A stretch of 64,000 nucleotides of DNA from Gilvimarinus gilvus (GCF_030518155.1 NZ_JAULRU010000514.1:62001-126000), one strand, 5' to 3'. Positions 44,601 through 52,387 are shown, counted from the stretch's first letter. Program-made: numbers and translations. Notes: generated by a model from the letters alone, not told the origin.

Positions 44601-45749
44601 GGAGGAACTGGACGCTTCCGACGAGCTCGAACTGCTCGAAGAGGGCACGCTGCTAGATGAACTTGAACTGCTTGAAACTTCACAGCTGCCGTTTGATTGA
44701 GCAAGGCCGGTGTTTGCGCCAGCCGTTTCGAGAATGATCTGCGGTACACAGGATGCGTCATCCAGAGTGTAAGAGTAGGGAATGTTGATGGACGTGGTTG
44801 ATACCGGATTGGGGCCGGCGGGATGATTGTCATCGCCTTCTGCGGTCCAGGTTATGTTGTCCCATATGTTGCCATTGACTTCCCAGTAACCGATATCGTT
44901 GGTGTAGAAGGTTCCCAGTGGGTTTTTGGAGTCTTGGAAGTAGTTATGTTCGGCCTTAATTTCTCCCCCGATACGAGGGTTCATTCCCGATTTTTGTAAA
45001 CCTACGTAGTAGTTGTTGTAGGCGTGCGCCGTGGCTCCGCGCAGCAATGGTGTGCGAGAGTCTATGTTTTCGTAAAGGTTATGGTGGAACGTTACAGGAC
45101 CATTGTTGGTGTCGCCGTCGCTGGAGCCCACCAGGCCACCGCGGCCAGAATTGCGAAGAATACTGTAAGACAGAGTGACGTACTTGGTGTCCGCTTTCAT
45201 ATCGAACAAGGCATCGTAGCCGGCGCTTTCGCCGCCCTGGGCTTCGAGTGTTAAGTGGTCTGCCCACACATTGTAAACGTCGCTTTCCATGCCGATGGCG
45301 TCGCCGCCGTTAGAGGTGGGTGAGCCTGATTTCTTCACATTGCGCACGTGCAAGTTCTGCAAAATAACGTTAGATGCGCTGCGCAGGTGAATACCCAGTT
45401 CATCGAACAGTGCGCCACTGCCTACACCGATCAGTGAAATATTACTCACTTCTTTAAGCTCAATTTTGTCATCGGCGGTGTTACAGCTATCGCCAGAGAC
45501 TTTGCTGGTGTTGCCGTGGTTAATGGTGCCTTCAACATGAATAATAATAGGGGTATCGCTGGACGCCCGGTTGCACAGTGCGGCGTGAATTTCAGTACCG
45601 CTGGTTGCATACACAACGTTGCCGCCTGCGCCACCGGTAGTGCCGCCGTTACCGGTCGCAAAACCGTCAACCGCAAACGCCGGAGCGCTTGCCCACATGG
45701 CCATAGCGATAGCGCTGGGCCACAGAACCTTTGATGTTGTTAATTTCAT
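41661..45749 (-). CDS. multimodular pectate lyase with two PL1-type catalytic domains, two F5/8-type and one CBM6/35-like module
   Basis: 1362 residues, signal peptide ending ASAPAFA. Order: PL1 domain (about 30-345; VYNVWADHLTLEA, SRTPLLRGATAH with the catalytic Arg, GMNPRIGGEI), poly-Ser linker, discoidin/F5/8-type module (about 395-515), Ser linker, CBM6/35-like module (about 545-680; GQYDIWWRYANGSS), Ser linker, second F5/8-type module (about 705-830), long Ser/Thr linker, and a second PL1-like catalytic domain (about 900-1362; IWIHKNTFDTTGDAAFDVKV, RRIPLIRRGTSHMFEN). PL1 enzymes cleave polygalacturonate by beta-elimination with Ca2+. Two lyase domains in one chain may cover different pectin methylation states or ends. 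Poly-Ser linkers are typical of Cellvibrionaceae. Single gene. Confidence 0.93.
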   Translation of the reverse strand: MKLTTSKVLWPSAIAMAMWASAPAFAVDGFATGNGGTTGGAGGNVVYATSGTEIHAALCNRASSDTPIIIHVEGTINHGNTSKVSGDSCNTADDKIELKEVSNISLIGVGSGALFDELGIHLRSASNVILQNLHVRNVKKSGSPTSNGGDAIGMESDVYNVWADHLTLEAQGGESAGYDALFDMKADTKYVTLSYSILRNSGRGGLVGSSDGDTNNGPVTFHHNLYENIDSRTPLLRGATAHAYNNYYVGLQKSGMNPRIGGEIKAEHNYFQDSKNPLGTFYTNDIGYWEVNGNIWDNITWTAEGDDNHPAGPNPVSTTSINIPYSYTLDDASCVPQIILETAGANTGLAQSNGSCEVSSSSSSSSSVPSSSSSSSSEASSSSSDSSEPGELGSNLAIGAGSDGSSKGSGSYGSVRDGDLGTYWQPSGTSGERIAIKWSSDTTFNTVIIRELNNATNSWQLEDHNTGDILASGSGLGSEAVITFADTTTDKVNLYIDGASSAPQIAEFEVYNASGVISSSSSSEASSSSSSSEQSSSDDTVGLDYFYPLDEEETGFCGVDGTIDNEHAGFGGVGYANTENQTGTGVTWSVGAQTAGQYDIWWRYANGSSNRPAAVLVNGNSQASLDMSGTGGWADYAETGLISVYLETGYNEIRLEATASSGLANIDNMVVRNTLQPANCDGSYDASSSSSSEASSSSSSEQSSSASSEPLVLGGNIALDSGADGSSKGGGTSYGSVQDGDSSSYWQPASDSDERISVKGLSGSFNTVIIRELNNAVTSWSLVEHDSGTTLASGSTLGAEAIIGGFTSDADKLNLVIHSASSAPQIAEFEVYNATGSASSSSADSSNSSSTSSSTSSASSSTDTGSSSSAQNSSSSSTSSSNSSSSSSLDYSGPISDDCVDLVNDPYVNWRDTSLQSDQEIVACLSQTLGQPVGYGENARGGYDPAGNSKLTIITKNSSTSVEQQLLDAVTGDDHNWIVFDKFDFANETEISMHRNHCSNPDVLSAIDGSEAQCIDYRQWCADKGISSNSCAVEFYNDRLNDKDLPIRNTKIGSNKTLDGRMSNGYFRFNGFAIGSDSSGQPVQTAESVILTHLDFRGAGHTEDHGLDPDMIRNTGASHDIWIHKNTFDTTGDAAFDVKVGAYDITISFNKLINVKRAALHGSSDSREINSQITTTMHHNAFITTDDQYDNLGNTLRRIPLIRRGTSHMFENFFMNYRKDILSVRVGATVLWEDNMVLMNRIHQEKDDVYRALEERGEELARDVDGGSFRSENTLVWFSDAQCNLDPSLWYEITDASGSVSDLSQNYSQASRDAISENYLGSGQELADYVTATAGKSGKRPFNSPLGYEPYYVLGQGKVPCQ

Positions 45750-46227
45750 TGGACATTACCATTGTTGGTTTTATTTGAATGTCGCAATCAGTTACCAGCT
45801 GGCATGAAGTATGCCGACCAATCGCAATTCCTACGGATCCAGTGAAGGTGATAGGCGCGCCGATACATCCTTTTACAATCCGCTGTATCGTCGGCGAAAT
45901 GACTAACCTTCGTTGCGTGTGGTTCTGGGCCGAACATCTATGTTCAGGCTAAGGCTTATTATTGGTATGGCCTTATTGGTAAGACAGGTTAGGCCTGATG
46001 GATATATTTGTAAAGCCAGTTTCGTGGCTTTATGTGACAATTATCCTATTTTGTGGCTATTTATGTGATTTCTGCGTGCGTGTTCCGGCTTAAACTGGGA
46101 ATAAGTCGTCGTTCCACCTGTGTGGCAAAAGATAATTACCCTAGTTTTGGTAACCGGTTTCAGGTTTGTATGATGATTGGCATTACCAATAGTGGGTTGA
46201 ATGCAAACTTATAGCTATATCATCTGC
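45750..46227. other. intergenic region upstream of the pectate-lyase gene
   Basis: No gene seen. It is AT-rich around 45950-46090 and should hold the pectate-lyase promoter (minus strand). At 46197-46226 a weak plus-strand promoter (TTGAAT, then TATCAT about 15 bp on) could serve the candidate RNA at 46228. Confidence 0.4.
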
Positions 46228-46436
46228 TCAGGAGGTCCGCTATCTCTATTCGGTTTAATAACAGGCGCGGAATTGGTGGAAGTTTGGCCCATCTGGTCAA
46301 TACTTAAGTTACTGGAGGTTGCACATTAACCCTGTTTCTCCTCCGGTAGACCCAGTGGGTCAACAGGATCTTTCCTTTAAGTTACTCCTAGAATGGTCTT
46401 CTTTACCGACGCTTCCCCCAAGGCGTCGGTTTTTTT
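46228..46436 (+). ncRNA. candidate orphan small RNA with GGA motifs
   Basis: A strong intrinsic terminator at 46405-46436 has no gene before it on the plus strand. The preceding 180 bases contain five GGA motifs (46231, 46269, 46278, 46314, 46366), a nested stem CCTGTT ... GACCC-AGT-GGGTC ... AACAGG (46331-46367) and a direct repeat TTAAGTTACT (46304 and 46377). GGA-rich RNAs can sequester CsrA/RsmA; here this is only a possibility. The 5' end is a guess from a weak promoter. The 84-codon ORF at 46319-46573 runs through the terminator and is not protein-like. Confidence 0.45.
46405..46436 (+). terminator. strong intrinsic terminator
   Basis: ACCGACGC (46405-46412), 10-nt loop, GCGTCGGT (46423-46430) and a run of seven T. 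It lies 114 nt before tRNA-Pro, with no upstream gene on the same strand. Confidence 0.88.
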
Positions 46437-46550
46437 ATCTGTCGCCGTTTGGTGCTTGTCATTTACACTGTTTTTTCCTCTACGCTATAATTCCCCCAGC
46501 TCTTTTTAAGGTGGCCTTGGTCAAGGTAAATTGCGGCCTTAAAACGCAAG

Positions 46551-46627
46551 CGGAGCGTGGCGCAGCCTGGTAGCGCACCTCGTTCGGGACGAGGGGGTCG
46601 GAGGTTCGAATCCTCTCGCTCCGACCA
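46551..46627 (+). tRNA. tRNA-Pro (CGG)
   Basis: 77 nt: acceptor CGGAGCG with CGCTCCG, anticodon arm CCTCG-TTCGGGA-CGAGG with CGG, T-arm CGGAG-GTTCGAAT-CCTC region, encoded CCA at 46625-46627. Stands alone upstream of a membrane-protein gene. Confidence 0.96.
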
Positions 46628-46671
46628 ACAGTCTAATAACAATTTACTCAAAGGATTCGACAAAAAGAGCT

Positions 46672-48105
46672 ATGGCGCGAAACAAGTGTGATTATGTGAA
46701 AGGTGCCAAGGCCGCATGGCGTTGTGATAATTGCGACACCAACTACAGCGAGCAATGCATTCCCGATGGTTACAATTCGCAATGGGGTAAACAAGGCCCT
46801 ATTTGTCTCTTTTGCCATTCCCCGCTAAGAGATTTAGCCGACCCCAGCGAGCAGCTACCCTTTTGGCAGGTGGTGCCCTACTTTTTGGTGTATCCACTGC
46901 ATTACAACGCGCTATTGCTGCTGTTGATAGGTGCGGGTGGTGTGTACGCTGTCGGCGGCGGCATTCCAGGGTATATTTATAGTGTCATATTCTCGATCCT
47001 GTCCATTAAATATTGGCTTGCTGTTGTGCTGAGGCGCGCAGATGGGGGACAGTGGGCGCCAAGCCTTATTGAGCTCGCTAAGCCAGACCCGCATTTTCTG
47101 TTTTTTCAGATGTTGGGTATTTATGTTCTTTTTGCGGTCGAAATCGTAGCCGTGGTTTACGCTGCTATTGTTTGGGCGCCACCGCAGATGACGATATGGA
47201 TCGGGTGGGCGGCGGCAGCGTTTGTTACGCTAGCGTTACCGGCCAGTATGATGGTATTGGCAACAGATAAAAATCTATTCAAAGCGGTTAATCCGCTACG
47301 CCTATTCGGCATGATGTTCGAAATAGGTTTTGGCCCTTATATGGCAATGTGGATTATGACGGCGTTGCTGGGGGTGGCGTCGGGTGCATTGAGTTACTGG
47401 GTAGAATTAAGGGTAAGTGACCAATGGTTGTTGCCGGCTTTGACCGCCATAGGAATTTATTTTACGTTAGTGCTGCATGCCTTGCTGGGCTATGTTCTGT
47501 TCCAGTATCGCGATGTGTTGGATAGTTCTTACGAATCCAATGCGCCAAAGCTAGAAGGGGATGAGTTTCGAAAAGCTCGTTTGTTGGGGGCAATAACGGT
47601 TTTCGAGCGCAAGGGCGATGACAATCGGTTGCGAGAGCCAATGCGCGATTTACTTGATGTCTTTCGCGATGACATTGAGGTACACAAAAGGTATCAATCG
47701 TTGCTGATGCGGCTGGATGATCACGACGCCCTGGCGAAGCATACCGACTACCTGTTAGGTTTGCTGTTTAAAGCCCGAAAAACATCGGATGCCTTGAAGC
47801 TGGTACAAGACGTGCACGCTCACTACCTCGGTTATCGCCTGCGCAATGCAACGACTGCCCTGGCGCTTGCTCAGCTATTGAGTAAAAAGAAAGAATACAA
47901 ATTGTTGGTGCAAGTCACTGCAAATTTGCATAAGCGAGTGCCGACCTGCAATGAGGTGGCTGGAGTGTATAAGCTGGTCGCTCAGGCACTAGCGGGGCCA
48001 TTAAACGAGCCAGCCAAAGCTAAGGCGGTTGCGGCGTATACAATGAAGACGTACCCGTCGGCGCCAGAGGCGAAAGCCTTAGCCAAGCTGGTCAGAAGCC
48101 TTTAA
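46672..48105 (+). CDS. hypothetical membrane protein with N-terminal zinc ribbon and C-terminal helical repeats
   Basis: 477 residues. The N-terminus has CDNCDTNYSEQC and CLFCHS, a likely zinc ribbon; four to six membrane segments follow (about 65-275); the C-terminal 190 residues are helical (YQSLLMRLDDHDALAKHTDY, LVQVTANLHKRVP), resembling TPR-like repeats. No family name recognised. It is convergent with panB (10 nt between stops), occupying the place where panC stands in the Pseudomonas order. Confidence 0.75.
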   Translation: MARNKCDYVKGAKAAWRCDNCDTNYSEQCIPDGYNSQWGKQGPICLFCHSPLRDLADPSEQLPFWQVVPYFLVYPLHYNALLLLLIGAGGVYAVGGGIPGYIYSVIFSILSIKYWLAVVLRRADGGQWAPSLIELAKPDPHFLFFQMLGIYVLFAVEIVAVVYAAIVWAPPQMTIWIGWAAAAFVTLALPASMMVLATDKNLFKAVNPLRLFGMMFEIGFGPYMAMWIMTALLGVASGALSYWVELRVSDQWLLPALTAIGIYFTLVLHALLGYVLFQYRDVLDSSYESNAPKLEGDEFRKARLLGAITVFERKGDDNRLREPMRDLLDVFRDDIEVHKRYQSLLMRLDDHDALAKHTDYLLGLLFKARKTSDALKLVQDVHAHYLGYRLRNATTALALAQLLSKKKEYKLLVQVTANLHKRVPTCNEVAGVYKLVAQALAGPLNEPAKAKAVAAYTMKTYPSAPEAKALAKLVRSL

Positions 48106-48115
48106 TGTGCTTTTG

Positions 48116-48940
48116 CTATGTGAACTGATGTTCTTGCGCGGGAAATGTTCCGGCTTTGACATGGTCGCGGTACAGCTTAAGTGCGCTGGGAATATCGCCT
48201 GCTTCTTGTAAAAAATTCTTGGAAAACTTGGGTGGTTGTGGCGTTAAGCCTAAAATATCGTTAATCACTAAAACCTGAGCGTCGGTTTGATCACCGGCGC
48301 CAATGCCAATAACAGGTATCTCTGAGGCTTTGGTGATCTCCGTACCGAGGGCTGACGGTACGCATTCCACTAACAGCAAATCGGCTCCGGCTTCATTCAA
48401 TATTTTGGTATCTTCTAGTAGGGTTTGAGCCCGGTCAGTTTGCCGTCCCTGTACCCGGAAGCCGCCAAATTTATGCACCGATTGCGGGGTTAAACCAATA
48501 TGCGCGCATACGGGAATACCGCGGTCAGTGAGCATTTGAATGGTTTCGGCGAGCCAGGCTCCACCTTCAATTTTTACCATGTGGGCGCCAGAGCGCATGA
48601 TGCGAGCGGCATTTTCCAGTGCCTGCTGCGGGGTGGCATAGGTCATAAAGGGCAGGTCGCCAATAATCAGTGATTTATTGTTGCCGCGAGCTACCGCTTC
48701 AACATGGTAAATCATCTGCTCCATCGTAACCGGAATAACACTGTCGTACCCGAGTACGGTCATTCCCAGTGAGTCGCCGATCAAAACGGCTTCTACGGAG
48801 CATTTTTGTGCCATAGCCGCCATCGGCGCGTCGTATAGCGAGACCATTACGAATTTTTCCTGCCCGCGCATTTTGTGCAGTGTTTGCAGGGTCACTTTCT
48901 TTTCCAGACCCCCGGTATTGTCTGCTTGAACATAAGGCAT
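48116..48940 (-). CDS. panB: 3-methyl-2-oxobutanoate hydroxymethyltransferase
   Basis: 274 residues. Makes ketopantoate from alpha-ketoisovalerate and methylene-THF in pantothenate synthesis. Blocks: VMVSLYDAPMAAMAQ, VLIGDSLGMTVLGYDS (Mg-binding DSLG), KIEGG and AHIGLTPQSVH, plus LLVECVPSALG with the catalytic Glu. Start MPYVQADNTGG may be one of several; the core begins at KVTLQTLHKMRG. Last gene of pcnB-folK-dNK-panB; panC does not follow. Confidence 0.96.
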   Translation of the reverse strand: MPYVQADNTGGLEKKVTLQTLHKMRGQEKFVMVSLYDAPMAAMAQKCSVEAVLIGDSLGMTVLGYDSVIPVTMEQMIYHVEAVARGNNKSLIIGDLPFMTYATPQQALENAARIMRSGAHMVKIEGGAWLAETIQMLTDRGIPVCAHIGLTPQSVHKFGGFRVQGRQTDRAQTLLEDTKILNEAGADLLLVECVPSALGTEITKASEIPVIGIGAGDQTDAQVLVINDILGLTPQPPKFSKNFLQEAGDIPSALKLYRDHVKAGTFPAQEHQFT

Positions 48941-48957
48941 GGTGTATTTTCCTAGGT

Positions 48958-49641
48958 TTATAGCGCAGGGATAGGGTTGTAGTAATGTCGGCCATTTTTA
49001 ATGGTAACAATATACTCAACAAGTTGGCGAAAGTGATCGCGATTGTCGGCTAAATTCAAATCCTGAGCGTTAACAATGAGTAAAGGCGCCTGATCATAGT
49101 AGTGGAAGAATTCAGTATAGGCGTTGTTGAGAATTTCCAGATACTCATTGCTAATGCTTTGCTCAAAGCGCACGCCGCGTTGCCGCACACGCGTTTGTAA
49201 AACGTCTAAAGGTGCTTGCAGGTAGATCACCAAGTCAGGCCGCGGCGCGTCGAGAGTTAACTTGTCGTACACTTGCTGGTAGATGCTCAGTTCATCATCG
49301 TCCAGCGTCACTTGCGCAAACAGCTGGTCTTTTTCAATCATAAAGTCAGCAATACGGGTGGGGCTGAACATATCATCCTGGCGCAGTTGTTGTATCTGGC
49401 CGGCACGCTGAAACAGGAAAAAAAGCTGCGTCTGAAGCGCTACCGATTTGGGTTCTTGGTAAAAGCGCTCAAGGAATGGGTTTTCTTGGGGTGCCTCGAG
49501 GAGTAAATCGTAATTGAATAATTTGGCGAGGTTTTGGCTCAAAGTGGTTTTGCCAACCCCAATGGGCCCTTCAATAGCAATATAGCCGGGTAAATCGACA
49601 CCGGTTAAATCCAGCGATAGCTTTTCGAAAATATCCGACAC
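48958..49641 (-). CDS. deoxynucleoside kinase family protein
   Basis: 227 residues. P-loop IEGPIGVGKTTLSQNLA, then ENPFLERFY with the catalytic Glu of the dNK/TMPK fold, and the LID-type Arg region RQRGVRFEQ. The family phosphorylates deoxynucleosides (dGuo/dAdo in many bacteria); substrate not fixed by sequence. It lies between folK and panB, 17 nt upstream of panB, an arrangement found in several gammaproteobacteria. Confidence 0.9.
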   Translation of the reverse strand: MSDIFEKLSLDLTGVDLPGYIAIEGPIGVGKTTLSQNLAKLFNYDLLLEAPQENPFLERFYQEPKSVALQTQLFFLFQRAGQIQQLRQDDMFSPTRIADFMIEKDQLFAQVTLDDDELSIYQQVYDKLTLDAPRPDLVIYLQAPLDVLQTRVRQRGVRFEQSISNEYLEILNNAYTEFFHYYDQAPLLIVNAQDLNLADNRDHFRQLVEYIVTIKNGRHYYNPIPAL

Positions 49642-49694
49642 ATTGATCTCCTATTTAGCCGGGATCACATTCTAGCGATACTTAGTGTTCACTA

Positions 49695-50201
49695 CTAGTC
49701 TGATTGCCCGAGCGGGTCGAGTGCGACTAAGTCATCGATATCGCGCTGAGTCACCAACCTATCTAGTGATTGGCCGCCAGGCAGTGTGAGGCCCGGTGCT
49801 ATGTTTGCCAAAGGCACCAGTACAAAGTTTCGCTCGGTAAGGTAGGGGTGAGGCACCTGCAAGCGCTGAGTGTCTATGGTTTGATTGCCGTACAACAGTA
49901 TGTCCAGATCAAGCGTACGGGGCCCCCAGTGCTGTTTGCGCTGGCGTCCGTGCAGCTGCTCAATCGCTTGCAGTTGATCGAGCAGTGCGTGGGCTTCGAG
50001 GTTGGTCTCCATGCAGGCCGCGGCGTTGATGAAGTCGGGTTGATCCTGCGGTCCAACTGGCTTGCTGCGATAAAATGGCGATACGTTAACGAGGCGCGAG
50101 CCCGGGATGCGGCTGAGTTCTTCAAGAGCGCGGTTAAGTTGCGCTAGCGGTTCCTGTAGGTTACTGCCGAGCCCTAGGTAGGTATAAACCGGATCGCTCA
50201 C
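49695..50201 (-). CDS. folK: 2-amino-4-hydroxy-6-hydroxymethyldihydropteridine pyrophosphokinase
   Basis: 168 residues. HPPK of the folate pathway. YLGLGSNLQEPLAQLNRAL at the start, PVGPQDQPDFINAA, then RTLDLDILLYG (Mg-binding Asp pair) and PHPYLTERNFVL. Start overlaps the pcnB stop by 4 nt. Confidence 0.96.
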   Translation of the reverse strand: MSDPVYTYLGLGSNLQEPLAQLNRALEELSRIPGSRLVNVSPFYRSKPVGPQDQPDFINAAACMETNLEAHALLDQLQAIEQLHGRQRKQHWGPRTLDLDILLYGNQTIDTQRLQVPHPYLTERNFVLVPLANIAPGLTLPGGQSLDRLVTQRDIDDLVALDPLGQSD

Positions 50202-51514
50202 TCCGGGTCCCGTTTCTTGCGGTAGTTGCCTTTCGAGCCGCGCTTTTTGGTGCCCCCTTTGACAGATGCCATCATACTTTGGCGCTCTTGCTCATCGGCC
50301 ACCTGAAATTGTGTCCACCAGGCGCCCAAACCGCCGAGGGATTCACCAGAGTCCTCTCGTAGCAATAAGAAGTCGTAGGCGGCCCGGAACCTGGGATGCT
50401 CCAACATCTTAAAGGCGCGGTTGCCGGACCTCAGTGTGAGTCGATGCTGCAAATCCCAAATTTCCCGCATGGGGATTAAAAATCGTTTGGGAATGGAGGT
50501 TCTTGCCAATTGCTGGCTAACGGCATCGGAAGCCGCCTGAGCAAACGCCTGACCTTTGGGTAAGCCCTGAGTTTCTCTCATTATGGCCTGCTGTGGCGGC
50601 CACAACAGCGCGGCAAAAATAAACGCCGGGGTAATAGATTTGCCAGAGCGGATGCGTTTGTCGGTGTTGCTCATGCAATACTCGGCCATGGCTAAGGCCT
50701 GTTCATTGCCCTGCTCAATTAAGGCGTCTATGCCGGGGAATAACTGACCCAGTAACTTGTATTCACGCAGTAGAGAAAAGCTCGCCGTGGCCGAGCCATT
50801 GAGAAACAACTTAAGTACTTCCTCAAAAAGTCGTGCCGGCGGTATGTTGGCCAATAGGGGGGCCGTAGAGCGAATCGGTGCTTCGGTGCCTTTTTCCAGC
50901 GTAAAGCCTAATTTGGCGGCAAACCGAACCGCCCGCAGCATGCGTACAGGGTCTTCCTGATACCGAGTCGTCGGATCGCCAATCATGCGTAGGGTGCGTT
51001 TTTCTAAGTCTTTGATGCCGCCGGTGTAATCATGCACGGCAAAGCCATCGAGTGAGTAGTACAGGGCATTGACGGTAAAGTCGCGGCGCACAGCGTCTGA
51101 ATGCACTGTGCCAAAGACGTTGTCACGCAATACCATGCCGTGCTCGCTGCGAGCCGTTTCGTGATGGCCCCGGAACGTGGTTACCTCAATAATCTCGCGG
51201 CCAAAACGCACGTGAACGATCTTAAAGCGCCGGCCAATAATGCGGGCGCTGCGGAATAGGCTTTTTACTTGTTCGGGTTTGGCATTGGTCGCCACGTCAA
51301 AGTCTTTAGGGTGGCCTCCAAGCAGCAGGTCGCGTACGCCGCCGCCTACCAGGTAGGCCTCGTAGCCATGTTGATTCAGCTGTTTCATTACCCGTACGGC
51401 GGCCTGACTGATCAGCTTACGCGATACATTATGTTGATCGCGAGGGATGATGAGTGGCTGTTGGTGGTCCGAATCGTTGCGGTTGGAAATCAGTTTGAAC
51501 AGCCGTTTTAACAT
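50198..51514 (-). CDS. pcnB: poly(A) polymerase I
   Basis: 438 residues. Adds poly(A) tails that trigger RNA decay. Nucleotidyltransferase motif LVGGGVRDLLLGGHPKDFDVAT, then RRDFTVNALYY and RMIGDPTTRYQEDPVRMLRA, with a C-terminal PolyA_pol_RNAbd domain and a basic tail (KGGTKKRGSKGNYRKKR). Downstream of the CrcZ-like RNA, as in Pseudomonas. Confidence 0.97.
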   Translation of the reverse strand: MLKRLFKLISNRNDSDHQQPLIIPRDQHNVSRKLISQAAVRVMKQLNQHGYEAYLVGGGVRDLLLGGHPKDFDVATNAKPEQVKSLFRSARIIGRRFKIVHVRFGREIIEVTTFRGHHETARSEHGMVLRDNVFGTVHSDAVRRDFTVNALYYSLDGFAVHDYTGGIKDLEKRTLRMIGDPTTRYQEDPVRMLRAVRFAAKLGFTLEKGTEAPIRSTAPLLANIPPARLFEEVLKLFLNGSATASFSLLREYKLLGQLFPGIDALIEQGNEQALAMAEYCMSNTDKRIRSGKSITPAFIFAALLWPPQQAIMRETQGLPKGQAFAQAASDAVSQQLARTSIPKRFLIPMREIWDLQHRLTLRSGNRAFKMLEHPRFRAAYDFLLLREDSGESLGGLGAWWTQFQVADEQERQSMMASVKGGTKKRGSKGNYRKKRDPE

Positions 51515-51677
51515 GTAGGGTTCTGTATTAGTAGAGTAGAAAAAATTAGTTGTTATTGGCTATGTGCCCCAGGCGCAGAAATTGCCGGATACGCTGCCAC
51601 TGAGTCAGGATTCTAGCATGGCCTGCCGGCAGGCGGAAGTTCGGTTGAGTATCACAAATACGTATGGGCCAGACAGC

Positions 51678-51704
51678 AAAACGGGAAAGCCTTGGCTTTC
51701 CCGT
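51678..51704 (-). terminator. intrinsic terminator of the CrcZ-like RNA
   Basis: ACGGGAAAGCC (51681-51691), loop TT, GGCTTTCCCGT (51694-51704): a perfect 11-bp stem; on the minus strand it ends in GTTTTGC. Confidence 0.85.
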
Positions 51705-52078
51705 GAGAATGGGCGGCACTTCTTTTTTGTGGCCGAGGATCTCGGCTGTGTGCACTGTTCCAAATTTGAACAGCTAATGGATTTTTACAAATCCTGCATC
51801 CCTGCCCATTCCGATCAATTGCGATCCCTAGGTGCCTAGTCAGTCTAAAGCTTGTCTTCTTATTATCTTTGTTCTTATTATTTTTCGTTATTTTTACTAA
51901 TGTTCAGTTTCTTATTATTTGTTGTTTTTGTTGTGTTTCCGTTTCTTATTGTTTGTTGTTGTTATTATGTTCTTAATTACTTTTCTAATTGTTTATTGTT
52001 GTTATTAAATTGTTGAACTTTTCTTATTATTTGTTGTTGTTATTAAGTAAGCTTTTTTATTGTTTGTTGTTGTTATGC
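51678..52078 (-). ncRNA. crcZ: CrcZ-like small RNA (Hfq/Crc-sequestering)
   Basis: A 401-nt minus-strand RNA is deduced between a sigma-54 promoter (52091-52106) and an intrinsic terminator (51678-51704). It begins GCATAACAACAAC and carries at least six A-rich blocks with AAYAAYAA motifs (plus-strand 52058-52075, 52024-52045, 51990-52007, 51945-51968, 51912-51932, about 51870-51880), the CA motifs to which Hfq-Crc binds. In Pseudomonas, CrcZ (about 400 nt) is encoded between cbrB and pcnB and is activated by CbrB: position, length, promoter type, 5' end and motif content all agree. It would relieve carbon catabolite repression. No protein is encoded here; the 91-codon ORF at 51564 on the other strand is not protein-like. 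Confidence 0.88.
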
Positions 52079-52090
52079 ACGCCCAATAAA

Positions 52091-52106
52091 GCACTTGCTG
52101 TGCCAA
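52091..52106 (-). promoter_or_regulatory. sigma-54 promoter of the CrcZ-like RNA
   Basis: On the minus strand TTGGCACAGCAAGTGC has the invariant GG and GC separated by 10 bp, with the preferred TTGGCAC at -24. Position -12 is at about 52091, giving a start at 52078-52080. Confidence 0.85.
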
Positions 52107-52186
52107 TGTTGATTTTATCAATAAAATCAATGACATAACTTTTTGAGTGTTGCCCTTATTCACTTTGGTTATTTCGAACGGTTACA

Positions 52187-52387
52187 CCATTTTCCCTTTG
52201 TTGTTACGTTTCTGGTGTTGGGGTAACAAATCACCCATCGGGTTTTGTGTGTGGTGTGGTAACGCTTTGGCACAATAGTGCGCCTGCATTAGTGGTGGGC
52301 GTTACCAAGGTGTGTTGTAGGGGAAGGTATTTTGTGCCAATAAGGCGTACAGCGTAACGCTGGAGGTTACGCGGTTGTAGCGTAAGT
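52187..52387. promoter_or_regulatory. cluster of GTTAC/GTAAC half-sites, candidate CbrB upstream activating region
   Basis: TGTTAC (52202-52207) and GTAACA (52223-52228) form a 15-bp-spaced palindrome like the CbrB-binding consensus reported in Pseudomonas (TGTTAC, about 14 bp, GTAACA). Further half-sites: 52189 (GGTTAC), 52258 (GGTAACG), 52310 (CGTTACC), 52353 (CGTAACG), 52365 (GGTTACG). They lie 85-290 bp upstream of the sigma-54 promoter, the usual distance for enhancer sites. No gene lies in 52107-52469. Confidence 0.72.

Noticed and set aside
46319-46573. 84-codon ORF before tRNA-Pro
   Set aside because: It runs through a strong terminator and into the tRNA gene.
51564-51839. 91-codon plus-strand ORF between pcnB and the CrcZ terminator
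   Set aside because: It crosses the RNA terminator antisense, has no ribosome site and no protein-like composition.
52254-52290. Second sigma-54 promoter on the plus strand (TTGGCACAATAGTGCG)
   Set aside because: The GG-GC spacing is 9 rather than 10 bp and no gene or RNA follows on that strand.
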